Of a stretch of 12,240 bases of DNA, positions 1 through 6,669 are shown in pieces. The DNA lies in assembly GCA_945947715.1 (NCBI GenBank), contig CAMEYZ010000051.1, forward strand, positions 1 through 12,240, written 5' to 3'. The DNA comes from an uncultured Clostridia bacterium. Lineage in GTDB: Bacteria > Bacillota > Clostridia > Oscillospirales > Ruminococcaceae. A program made the translations under genes and the position numbers. The first letter of the stretch is position 1; each line of letters begins with the position of its first letter. A model generated the notes under the pieces. It searched no databases and was not told the DNA's origin. It saw only the letters and a program-made list of their open reading frames with translations.

Positions 1-360
1 CATATTATTGAACAGATTGAAGGACTGGAAAACCATTCCCACCTTTGCGCGGTAATCCTTGACGGGCCATGAGCTGCCGCCCAGCTCACTGTCAAATTTG
101 GTCTCACCCTGAAATTCTATCTTGCCCGCCGTGGGAGTTTCAAGCATGTTGATACATCGGAGCAGCGTGGATTTTCCCGAGCCCGACGAACCGATGATGC
201 AGACCACCTCGCCCTTTCGTATGGTAAAGGTCAGGTCCTTTAAGACCTCGTGGGTGCCGAAATTCTTCACCAGATTTTTCACCCATATCATCGGCGGAAG
301 TATCTTTCCGTCCTTGCAATACTGCATATCGCTGTTGTAGCTGTATACCGACTCACTCAT
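1..360 (-). CDS. Polar amino-acid ABC transporter ATP-binding protein (partial, 3' end beyond window)
   Basis: This is the ATPase subunit that hydrolyses ATP on the cytoplasmic face to drive amino-acid import. Reading the minus strand from the ATG at 360 gives 120 residues. After a roughly 25-residue N-terminal extension comes the usual start of the family (MIWVKNLVKNFGTHEVL), then a Walker A loop GSSGSGKSTLLRCIN at about residues 57-71 and a Q-loop segment VGMVFQSFNLFNNM at the window edge. The LLRCINxLExPTxG pattern is typical of the GlnQ/HisP class. The signature motif and Walker B lie outside the window. A GGAAGTGAG ribosome site sits just upstream, and the gene follows the permease by 16 bases, so the three transporter genes form one operon. 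Family is certain; the substrate is not determined. Confidence 0.95.
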   Translation of the reverse strand, partial: MSESVYSYNSDMQYCKDGKILPPMIWVKNLVKNFGTHEVLKDLTFTIRKGEVVCIIGSSGSGKSTLLRCINMLETPTAGKIEFQGETKFDSELGGSSWPVKDYRAKVGMVFQSFNLFNNM

Positions 361-376
361 TTGCTGCTCACTTCCT

Positions 377-1111
377 TTACATATATTCCTTTGCAAGCTC
401 GTAGCTCGGAGCCTCGTTCAGCTTCCTTTCAAGCAGCGCAAGCAGGCGGCTGAACACAAAGCAGAGCATAAAGTAGATGATACCCGTGATAAGTAATGCC
501 TCGTAATATCTGTAGTATGTGTTTGCGGCTGTCTTTGTAGCAAAGTACAGCTCGGCGATACCGATAACGTTCAGAACAGAGGTCATCTTAATATTGGTGA
601 TGAACTGATTGCCCATTTCAGGGATAATATTTCTGAAAACCTGCGGAAGCACTACGCAGAACATGGTCTGAAAATGGCTCATTCCGAGAGCAATAGCGCC
701 CTCACGCTGACCGTTGTCTATGGACATGATGCCGCCGCGGACTGTTTCCGCCATATATGCTCCCGTGTTGAGGAAGGTCACCAGCACTGCTGCCACAAAG
801 GGCGAGATATCCACGCCATTCTGCTTCAGACCGTAGTAGATGACCATTGCCTGTACCATCATGGGCGTGTCGCGGAAAATCTCGATAAAGGCGTTGCATA
901 GCCATTTAAGTCCCGTGAAAAGGACTCTCTTCGGTGCAGGGTCCCGCTCGGTTATGGGTGTGGATTTGAGTATTCCTATGGCAAAGCCCAGTATGTATCC
1001 GATAAGAGTTCCTATCAGCGTAATTACGAGGGTTATTATAGTTCCGTCCAGGAAATACTTCCAGTATTTTTCCAGCAGGAAAACTATCCATTCAAATAAG
1101 TTCTTTTCCAT
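377..1111 (-). CDS. Polar amino-acid ABC transporter permease (HisM/GlnP type)
   Basis: This is the membrane channel subunit of the importer, 244 residues, a normal length for the family. The hydrophobic N-terminus (residues 7-48) is followed by a basic loop, then the conserved FRDTPMMVQ at 79-87 and the GAYMAETVRGGI segment at 117-128. The EAA loop that docks on the ATPase is visible as EGAIALGMSHFQTMFCVVLP at 137-156. Further hydrophobic segments follow at about 175-190 and 203-226. The loop at 51-67 is longer and more charged than in the shortest members. The start has a GGGAGG ribosome site a few bases upstream. It lies 66 bases after the binding-protein gene and 16 bases before the ATPase gene. 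A homodimer is expected, since no second permease is seen. Confidence 0.95.
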   Translation of the reverse strand: MEKNLFEWIVFLLEKYWKYFLDGTIITLVITLIGTLIGYILGFAIGILKSTPITERDPAPKRVLFTGLKWLCNAFIEIFRDTPMMVQAMVIYYGLKQNGVDISPFVAAVLVTFLNTGAYMAETVRGGIMSIDNGQREGAIALGMSHFQTMFCVVLPQVFRNIIPEMGNQFITNIKMTSVLNVIGIAELYFATKTAANTYYRYYEALLITGIIYFMLCFVFSRLLALLERKLNEAPSYELAKEYM

Positions 1112-1131
1112 ATATGCCTCCCTACTGCGCA

Positions 1132-1154
1132 GCTGCTGCGAAATATGCAGCAGC
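1132..1154 (-). promoter_or_regulatory. Intergenic stem-loop between binding-protein and permease genes
   Basis: The arms GCTGCTGC (1132-1139) and GCAGCAGC (1147-1154) are a perfect 8-base inverted repeat with a 7-base loop. In the minus-strand transcript no U-run follows, so this is not an ordinary intrinsic terminator. Stem-loops after the first gene of binding-protein-dependent operons are known to protect the upstream mRNA from 3' exonucleases and so raise binding protein over permease. That role is inferred here. Confidence 0.6.
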
Positions 1155-1177
1155 CTTGCAGGTTTTCGGATTTTTAG

Positions 1178-2125
1178 TTATTCACTCAAGGGCTGGAGCT
1201 CAACTGCCAGGTTCATGAGCTCGGTCATCTTGTCCTGATTCCAGCCCATTTCTGTGAGAGCTCCGTCAAGAGCCTCCTGGAGCTCTGCGTCGCCCTCCTT
1301 GACTGCTATGCAGACATTGAGGGACTGTCCCTCAGGAACTGTGAAGCCCTCGCCCTCGGCAAACTTGATGTACTTAACGCCGGGATTTGCGATAGCTGCG
1401 GACATTGCAGTGGGCTCGTCGAGAACGCCGAAATCAGCTGCACCTGTGGATACTGCCATGATGACCTCGGAGGTGGTCTCATAATATGTGAGCTGACGAA
1501 CATCAGGCACCTGAGGAACGTACTGCTCCCAGATAGTACCGATCTGTGTTGTACCGGAAGCGCCTGTGAAATCGCTGATAGTTGCTGCATTTGCGAAGCT
1601 TCCGTCCGCCTTGACTACCATGACGTTATCTCTGATGTAGTAGGGCTGAGTGAAGTCAACGGCTTCCTCGCGCTCTGCGGTGTAGCCCATGCCTGCGATG
1701 ATAGCGTCATAATCTCCCGCGTTCATTCCGAGAACGATAGAGGACCAGTCCACCTTATGAATCTCCAGATCCCAGCCCAGCTTGTCGGCGATTTGCTGAG
1801 CAACCATAACGTCATAGCCGTAAGCGTAATCGCTTGTGCCGAAGATAGGAACTGCTGCGTCGCCGTTTTTAGCCTCAGGCTCTGTCTGAGTCCAGTTAAA
1901 GGGAGCATATGCGCACTCCATGCCTACCTTAAGGACCTTCTTTTCGGAGGCTGTCTCACCGCCCTCGGAAGAAGCTGCCTCGGTATCAGTGCTGCCTGCA
2001 GCAGCTGTTGTATCAGTATTATCTGCTCCGTCGGAGCCGCTGCTTGAGCCGCAGCCTGTCATCATAGCTCCTGCCATAAGAGCTGCCATTGCCATTGCAA
2101 AAATTTTCTTCACATTCTTTTTCAT
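1178..2125 (-). CDS. Amino-acid ABC transporter substrate-binding lipoprotein (SBP family 3)
   Basis: This is the extracellular ligand-binding component of the importer, anchored by lipid to the membrane. From the ATG at 2125 it has 315 residues. The signal peptide MKKNVKKIFAMAMAALMAG ends in a lipobox, MMTGC, followed by a Ser/Gly/Asp/Thr/Ala-rich linker of about 45 residues. The mature domain starts at VLKVGMECAYAPFNW. It carries the family-3 hallmarks GYDVMVAQQIADKLGW and AGMGYTAEREEAVDFTQPYY, the latter with the arginine that usually grips the ligand carboxylate. An in-frame ATG at 2149 would add MKKRKGKI, but those codons overlap the purine-rich AGGAAGGG that serves as ribosome site for the 2125 start, so 2125 is preferred. 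It is the first gene of the importer operon. The ligand cannot be named; a polar amino acid is most likely. Confidence 0.93.
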   Translation of the reverse strand: MKKNVKKIFAMAMAALMAGAMMTGCGSSSGSDGADNTDTTAAAGSTDTEAASSEGGETASEKKVLKVGMECAYAPFNWTQTEPEAKNGDAAVPIFGTSDYAYGYDVMVAQQIADKLGWDLEIHKVDWSSIVLGMNAGDYDAIIAGMGYTAEREEAVDFTQPYYIRDNVMVVKADGSFANAATISDFTGASGTTQIGTIWEQYVPQVPDVRQLTYYETTSEVIMAVSTGAADFGVLDEPTAMSAAIANPGVKYIKFAEGEGFTVPEGQSLNVCIAVKEGDAELQEALDGALTEMGWNQDKMTELMNLAVELQPLSE

Positions 2126-2160
2126 AATCTTACCCTTCCTCTTTTTCAAATAGTCTGAAG

Positions 2161-2214
2161 AAAAAACAACAGCGGCAGAGCGAGAGGAATATCCCCGGCG
2201 CCCTTGCCGCTGTT
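2161..2214 (-). terminator. Leader terminator / candidate attenuator upstream of the amino-acid importer
   Basis: In the minus-strand transcript, AACAGCGGCA (2214-2205) and TGCCGCTGTT (2177-2168) form a perfect 10-base stem. The 27 bases between the arms contain a small inner stem, GGGGA with TCCTC. The stem is followed by G and six T residues (2166-2161) and then CTT, a classic Rho-independent shape. It lies after the promoter at 2261-2289 and about 35 bases before the binding-protein start, so it would stop transcription before the importer unless relieved. I see no complementary antiterminator upstream, and the leader is too short for a T-box. Confidence 0.8.
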
Positions 2215-2260
2215 CATTAACGTTTGTGCGTTATATCGTTTGTTTTTCTTCGTTGTATTT

Positions 2261-2289
2261 ATTATATACCATCAATTCAAAAATGTCAA
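2261..2289 (-). promoter_or_regulatory. Sigma-A promoter of the amino-acid importer operon
   Basis: On the minus strand, TTGACA (2289-2284) is separated by exactly 17 bases from TATAAT (2266-2261). Both hexamers match the vegetative consensus fully. Transcription should start near 2254, giving a leader of about 130 bases that contains the terminator-like hairpin. Such a strong promoter followed by a leader terminator suggests control after initiation. Confidence 0.88.
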
Positions 2290-2356
2290 TAGTAAATTTT
2301 AAAATTGCATAATTTCATATAATTTGCCGAAATTACGTCAACCATATAATAGATTT

Positions 2357-2452
2357 TGCAAGATATTATATAAAATCCTGCAAATATACTGTCAAAACGC
2401 TTGATTTATCATCGTGCGCGATATTGAATCTTGTGCAATATATTGTATTGCA
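2357..2452. repeat. Repeated TGCAA-AT-rich motifs and an inverted repeat upstream of the XRE regulator
   Basis: Three same-direction copies of a TGCAA(R)ATAT-like word start at 2357 (TGCAAGATATTAT), 2379 (TGCAAATATACT) and 2434 (TGCAATATATTG). The offsets of 22 and 55 bases are both multiples of 11. The last copy is also the left arm of a perfect inverted repeat, TGCAATA (2434-2440) and TATTGCA (2446-2452), overlapping the regulator's -35 box. These are candidate operator sites. Chance is not excluded in such AT-rich DNA. The rest of the 2150-2507 gap holds the two promoters, the leader hairpin and no gene I can support. Confidence 0.4.
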
Positions 2453-2476
2453 ATTCTATTAAGAATGTGTTATAAT
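2448..2476 (+). promoter_or_regulatory. Sigma-A promoter of the XRE-cupin regulator
   Basis: TTGCAA (2448-2453) and TATAAT (2471-2476) are spaced by 17 bases. Transcription would begin near 2483, giving a leader of about 25 bases ending in the AGGGAGG ribosome site at 2494-2500. The -35 box overlaps the right arm of the TGCAATA/TATTGCA inverted repeat, which would fit autorepression. Confidence 0.75.
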
Positions 2477-2507
2477 AAATCCAGAAAACAGACAGGGAGG
2501 AATTGAC

Positions 2508-3074
2508 TTGGACTTCGTATCACGAAACATATCAATAAATCTGAAAAGAATACGCCAGGCCCGGCGCCTCACCCTTGATGAGGTGGCAGAGCAGACTGGC
2601 GTCAGCAAAAGCATGCTGGGACAGATAGAGCGGGGAGATTCCAACCCTACCATAGCCACGGTGGCAAAGATAGTCAGCGGACTTCGGGTATCCTTCAACA
2701 CTCTCATCGAAACGCCCCGTTTTGAGCCCTTTCTCGTAAAAAAGAGGGACCTTTCTCCCATAAAGACCCTGGAGGGACAGTACAGCGTCATCAACTATTT
2801 CCCCTTCGAGGAAAACCGTAATTTTGAGATTTATGGCATGGAGATACTGCCCGAGGGCTGCTATCACAGCGGAGCTCACGGCGAGAATACCTACGAATAT
2901 GTGGTGGTCCATGAGGGCACTCTCAAGCTGGTGATAGACTCCACGGAGATAATAACCGCCAACGAAGGCGATGCTCTGCGCTTCCTCTGCGACAAGCCCC
3001 ACGATTACATCAACATCTCGGACAGGACTCTTATCCTCACATCCTTCTTCACCTTCGGCACTAAATATTTCTGA
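2508..3074 (+). CDS. XRE-family transcriptional regulator with C-terminal cupin domain
   Basis: This is a cytoplasmic DNA-binding regulator of 188 residues. The N-terminal helix-turn-helix spans about 12-66 and shows the Cro/C1 pattern LTLDEVAEQTGVSKSMLGQI followed by ERGDSNPTIATVAKI. The C-terminal half (about 105-180) is a small cupin barrel (EILPEGCYHSGAHG, YEYVVVHEGTLKLVI, ANEGDALRF), which usually binds a small-molecule effector in this family. The start is a TTG, supported by AGGGAGG seven bases upstream; no ATG in a suitable place competes. It is divergent from the amino-acid importer and shares its upstream region, so it probably regulates that importer and itself. This is inference from position. 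The effector is unknown. Confidence 0.92.
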   Translation: MDFVSRNISINLKRIRQARRLTLDEVAEQTGVSKSMLGQIERGDSNPTIATVAKIVSGLRVSFNTLIETPRFEPFLVKKRDLSPIKTLEGQYSVINYFPFEENRNFEIYGMEILPEGCYHSGAHGENTYEYVVVHEGTLKLVIDSTEIITANEGDALRFLCDKPHDYINISDRTLILTSFFTFGTKYF

Positions 3075-3087
3075 AACATCTTATCAC

Positions 3088-3124
3088 AAAAAAATCCTCA
3101 GACCTGCAGGTCCGAGGATTTTTT
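3088..3124. terminator. Bidirectional intrinsic terminator between convergent genes
   Basis: The stem AAAAAATCCTC (3089-3099) pairs with GAGGATTTTTT (3114-3124) and continues inward, after one mismatch, into the palindrome GACCTGCAGGTC (3101-3112). A-run and T-run flank both sides, so it can end the regulator on the plus strand and the chemotaxis receptor on the minus strand. Confidence 0.92.
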
Positions 3125-3135
3125 CATATTTGTTA

Positions 3136-5067
3136 TTATGACAGAGTGAAGCTTCCCACAAGCTTTTTCAGATGCTCCGCCTCACCCTCCAGCTTTTCGC
3201 TTATCTGTGCAGATTTATCCGCAGAAAGGGCAGTGCTTCTGACAACGGAGGAAATGATGTCCATTTTGTCCGAAACGCTGTCGATACAGGAGGACTGCTC
3301 TTCAGATGAAGCGGAAATATCGGCGATATGCTTTTCCACCTCGGTGGTGTTTTCCGAGACAACTCCGAAGGACTGTGCCACTCTTTCAGCAAGCTCTGTT
3401 CCACTGCGAACAGCGTTAACTGTGCGCTCGATAAGCGATGTCGTCTTGGACGCCGATTCTGCGCACTTTGAAGCAAGCATGCCCACCTCGTCCGCTACTA
3501 TTGAAAAGCCTCTTCCAGCCGCTCCCGCACCTGCGGCCTCAATGGAAGCGTTAAGCGCAAGGATATGGGTCTGGAAGGCGATATCGCTGATAACATCGTT
3601 TATGGAGCCTATCTCCCCTGATAGGTCGGACATCTCCCGCATCGCCTGTAAAAGCTGCTCCATCTGCTCGCCGCTGAGCTTCACGTCCGCCTTTGTCCGC
3701 GACGCCAGATCAAGCACGTTCGCAGTATTATCCGCGTTCATCTTGATGCTTTCCTTCATGCTGACGAAGGTGTCGTTTATCTCGTTCATCAGCACCGTCT
3801 GATTATTCACTCCGTCAGTGAGCCTGCAGGACGTATCCACCACCTGGGAGGATATCTCCGACATGGAAGCTGCCGCCTTGTCGATATCCACAAGCACAGC
3901 CCGCAAAGACTGCATAATATTATCCAGTGAAGCCTTGATAGGCTCGAAATCCCCCCGGAATTTTCCCTCGGTTTCGTGGGTAAAGTCCCCGGCCGCCATT
4001 TTTTCAAGGCTCTCGGAAATGTGACGTATCATGCTGTTAAGATGCCGAATGTTCCGCCTTGTGGACTCCACGAGCACAGCTGTTTCGTCGTTTCCGCCCA
4101 CAGCCTCCATGTCAGAGCGCAGGTCACCGTCCGCAAGGAGCTCTATCCGCTTAGTGCAGTCGCAGACCGGCTTTACGATATGGGACGAGGCCTTCATTAT
4201 CAGCGCAATACTGACAATTATAACCGCAGCAGCACATACTGCCAGCACTCCGATGCCTATCATCTGCTTTCTGATAAATTCAAAATAGCTGACCGTCACC
4301 GCCAGCACCCAGCTGCTGCCCTTCTTCACGGGAACATAGCAGGCGATGCGCTTCGTGCCACTTTCGTCGATATATATGAGAGAGCCTGTCTTATTTTCGA
4401 GCATTTCGGCTATCACCGCCGCACGGTCGGACAGGGAAGGGTCCTCCTCCGCTTCAGTTATGTAGTTTCTCAGCTCACTGGCATAGGCGAGGTCGTTGTG
4501 AGCGATAAAGGTGCCTGTGCTGTCGATGATGAAATTGCTGCCGTCCTCGCCAACGAGAACCTCACTGATAATATCGGTGAAAAGCTTAGCGTCTCCTGCG
4601 CCGTATACAATGCCGCAGAATTTCTCCTCACGGACAATGGGCGCACAGAACAGCACCGATAGCGCACCATTACCGTCCTTTGAGACATAGGGATCTGAGG
4701 TCACAGTAGCCATAGTCTCCCGGCAGTCTTTGAAATACTGTCTTTCGGAGAAATCGCTGCCCAGCTGATTTACGCCATTTTCATCAGTGTAGCCAATGCG
4801 CAGGAAGCCGTTTCTTTCCTTGACCTCCTCCAGATAGGCCACAGCCTCCTCGGAGTTGAAGCTCTCGCTCTGGAATATCTCATTGGAAGCCGCCTCATTT
4901 ACGGCAGTCTCGTACATGTTCAGCTTATTTGTGATAGCCTGAGCGGATATGTCTGCAGTTTCGCTGATGCTGTTTTCAAGGGCAGAGGTCACATTGTTTA
5001 TTCCGCCGATAAACGCATAGCTCAGCAGTATCACTGCTATCAGAAGCATGGGAACTACTGCCAGCAA
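3136..5067 (-). CDS. Methyl-accepting chemotaxis protein with Cache-like sensor; N-terminus apparently clipped
   Basis: This is a membrane receptor that controls CheA and hence the flagellar motor. As read it has 643 residues: a first membrane segment at 1-21, an extracellular double-Cache-like sensor at about 30-265, a second membrane segment at 268-291, HAMP-like linkers at about 291-395, and a cytoplasmic coiled-coil signalling domain to the end. The hairpin tip is clear: DIAFQTHILALNASIEAAGA then GAAGRGFSIVADEV at about 495-527. The start is suspect. The only early candidate is a TTG at 5067, two codons after an in-frame TGA, with GAGG almost touching it. The usual short basic stretch before the first membrane helix is missing. 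It lies 45 bases after the NYN gene with no promoter of its own in that gap. The frame is otherwise intact. It could be a co-transcribed functional receptor or a 5'-truncated gene. Confidence 0.88.
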   Translation of the reverse strand: MLAVVPMLLIAVILLSYAFIGGINNVTSALENSISETADISAQAITNKLNMYETAVNEAASNEIFQSESFNSEEAVAYLEEVKERNGFLRIGYTDENGVNQLGSDFSERQYFKDCRETMATVTSDPYVSKDGNGALSVLFCAPIVREEKFCGIVYGAGDAKLFTDIISEVLVGEDGSNFIIDSTGTFIAHNDLAYASELRNYITEAEEDPSLSDRAAVIAEMLENKTGSLIYIDESGTKRIACYVPVKKGSSWVLAVTVSYFEFIRKQMIGIGVLAVCAAAVIIVSIALIMKASSHIVKPVCDCTKRIELLADGDLRSDMEAVGGNDETAVLVESTRRNIRHLNSMIRHISESLEKMAAGDFTHETEGKFRGDFEPIKASLDNIMQSLRAVLVDIDKAAASMSEISSQVVDTSCRLTDGVNNQTVLMNEINDTFVSMKESIKMNADNTANVLDLASRTKADVKLSGEQMEQLLQAMREMSDLSGEIGSINDVISDIAFQTHILALNASIEAAGAGAAGRGFSIVADEVGMLASKCAESASKTTSLIERTVNAVRSGTELAERVAQSFGVVSENTTEVEKHIADISASSEEQSSCIDSVSDKMDIISSVVRSTALSADKSAQISEKLEGEAEHLKKLVGSFTLS

Positions 5068-5112
5068 TCCTCAAATGGTAAATTAAATATGAACAAAAGG
5101 TCACAGTCTCCG

Positions 5113-6441
5113 TCATTTTCCCATAACTATGCTGAAATTGCCCTCATCGTCCACCTTAAGCTTTATGGTCTTTATGTACTTGTCATAGAAATTATTTATC
5201 TCCTGTTCGCCCGCCTCGATACGCGCCTGCTCGAAAATGCTGTGAGCAAGCTCCTTTCCGTTGTGGGAGAGTATCTCCGGCAGATACCGTTTCAGCTCAT
5301 TTATGAGCACTGCACGTTTTAGCTCGTCGATATTTCCGGTGCAGAAATCGTCCAAGGAGCAGTAATATATGCCATGGCTGTCGAGGGTCTCCTTGATAGC
5401 CTGCCCGCACTTGGAGTATTCGATGACCACCAGAAATTCCGCCTCAGGCAGCGAGGAGATAAGTCCCCAGTAATCCGAGTCGCTGGAGAGCAGTATGAAG
5501 GACGACACAGCGTTTTTATAAAATTCACGGCATATCCCCGTTGCCATTCTCATATCAACTATAGATTTATGGTCCACAACTCTGCTGACCTCGATATGCT
5601 CCACCGGCACATCAATAAATTTTTCAAGATAATCCCAGCCATTGTTTGTATGGTCATCATCGAAGAGGATAATTTTTTCTATCTTTGAAATTTCGTCCCG
5701 ATTAAGATTTTTCAGCATGCCGTACAGCTTATACACATCGGAGTTCTCACAGTCCACAGCAAGCACTGTCTTATAGCTGTTGTCGATAAAATCATATATA
5801 TTGTTCTTGACGGAATCCACGGCATTTTTATATTTGCTTTTATCGCCGAAGTAGTCTCCGTTCATCTGATAAAGAAGCTCAAGAAATTTCCCGTCGGTAT
5901 ACAGTATATTACCCAGGTCCTGAGGCTTCCAGTGGATATACATCTGAAATGGATAATAATCTATATTCTCCATATATTTTTCAAATTCATATTTCTGATT
6001 CTGTTCCTTTGCAAATTTCGGGATAATGAACAGATCCTTTATGTAATCCCACACTATCCAGTCGGGAAAAAGTCCATGGCAGTTCTCGATATTGTCATGG
6101 ATAAGCGTATTGAAATGGAGGGAATAATCCGCTGACCGCTTATTTGCAAGAATTATCGTGAATCCCCATTTTTCAAGCTGACGGATATTATCGGCATCGT
6201 ACCATTCAAGACTGTTCAGGTTTTTAAAATCATATACAAGGCTTTTGTCAGTCCGTTTAAAATGCTGCATCAGCGAGGTCCGCAGCTTGCACAGATATCT
6301 TATCGTCACTGCATTCCTATCATTTTCCAGTGTTTTCAGCAGCTCGGCACATTCCTCCCCATATGATGATATCCATGCACTTTTTCTGACTCCGATAAGA
6401 AACGCCACTGTCGCCACAATATTTTTCGTATCAATTCTCAT
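5113..6441 (-). CDS. Uncharacterised protein with NYN/PIN-like nuclease core
   Basis: I do not recognise this 442-residue protein as a named family. Residues about 223-366 look like a NYN domain, a PIN-fold RNase class. A strand ending in an acidic residue, TVLAVDCEN (225-233), is followed by an Asp-rich turn FDDDH (260-264), an Asp in SIVDMRMA (293-300) and the typical SSDSDYWGLI (319-328). These four acidic positions match the expected metal site. The 220-residue N-terminal part (aromatic and lysine rich, no membrane segment) and the helical C-terminal tail from about 370 match nothing I know. The start ATG has GAGGTGAG just upstream. Its base composition is visibly more AT-rich than its neighbours. 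RNA cleavage is inferred from the fold only; a defence, tRNA or mRNA target cannot be assigned. Confidence 0.75.
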   Translation of the reverse strand: MRIDTKNIVATVAFLIGVRKSAWISSYGEECAELLKTLENDRNAVTIRYLCKLRTSLMQHFKRTDKSLVYDFKNLNSLEWYDADNIRQLEKWGFTIILANKRSADYSLHFNTLIHDNIENCHGLFPDWIVWDYIKDLFIIPKFAKEQNQKYEFEKYMENIDYYPFQMYIHWKPQDLGNILYTDGKFLELLYQMNGDYFGDKSKYKNAVDSVKNNIYDFIDNSYKTVLAVDCENSDVYKLYGMLKNLNRDEISKIEKIILFDDDHTNNGWDYLEKFIDVPVEHIEVSRVVDHKSIVDMRMATGICREFYKNAVSSFILLSSDSDYWGLISSLPEAEFLVVIEYSKCGQAIKETLDSHGIYYCSLDDFCTGNIDELKRAVLINELKRYLPEILSHNGKELAHSIFEQARIEAGEQEINNFYDKYIKTIKLKVDDEGNFSIVMGK

Positions 6442-6472
6442 TATCTCACCTCAACACATACTATTTTTTAAT

Positions 6473-6481
6473 ATTATATCA
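6473..6481 (-). promoter_or_regulatory. Extended -10 promoter of the NYN-domain gene
   Basis: On the minus strand TGATATAAT (6481-6473) is a full -10 with the TGn extension, about 30 bases before the start codon. No good -35 is seen at 17 bases, which extended -10 promoters can tolerate. The surrounding gap (6442-6606) is very AT-rich, with imperfect AATTGG/CCAATT repeats, and holds no gene I can support. Confidence 0.55.
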
Positions 6482-6606
6482 TAATCATAGCATTAATTTG
6501 TGTACATTTTGTGACAATTGGAAATTTTGTTGAAGTAATCGTCGCAATTTTTTACCAATTTATACAAATTTCTGGAATTATCGTACAATCGTGACCCAGC
6601 ATATAC

Positions 6607-6652
6607 AAAAAGACTCTGCACCGCTCCCGAAATCACGGGGACTGCACAGAGC
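6607..6652 (-). terminator. Intrinsic terminator after the HD-GYP sensor gene
   Basis: In the minus-strand transcript GCTCTGTGCA pairs, with a two-base bulge, with TGCAGAG around an inner CCCG/CGGG stem, followed by TCTTTTTG (6613-6606). It begins 18 bases after the stop codon of the large sensor gene, the right place to end the HPt-sensor operon. The stem is imperfect, so efficiency is uncertain. Confidence 0.75.
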
Positions 6653-6669
6653 CTTTGCCTGATACATGC

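Noticed and set aside
2126..2149. Upstream ATG that would extend the binding protein by eight residues
   Set aside because: Those codons contain the AGGAAGGG ribosome site for the downstream ATG, and the signal peptide is normal from 2125.
2126..2254. T-box or SAM riboswitch in the importer leader
   Set aside because: Only about 40 bases precede the terminator stem, and no T-box or S-box conserved sequence is visible.
2392..2404. TCAAAACGCTTGA, a CcpA cre-like palindrome
   Set aside because: Several positions differ from the cre consensus, and it lies away from both promoters; not strong enough to call a site.
3976..4662. 228-codon open frame on the plus strand inside the receptor gene
   Set aside because: It is antisense to a clear chemotaxis receptor, has no recognisable domain and is explained as a shadow frame.
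5068..5112. Frameshift that would restore a longer receptor N-terminus
   Set aside because: The other two frames upstream give no basic cytoplasmic stretch or plausible start for this receptor.
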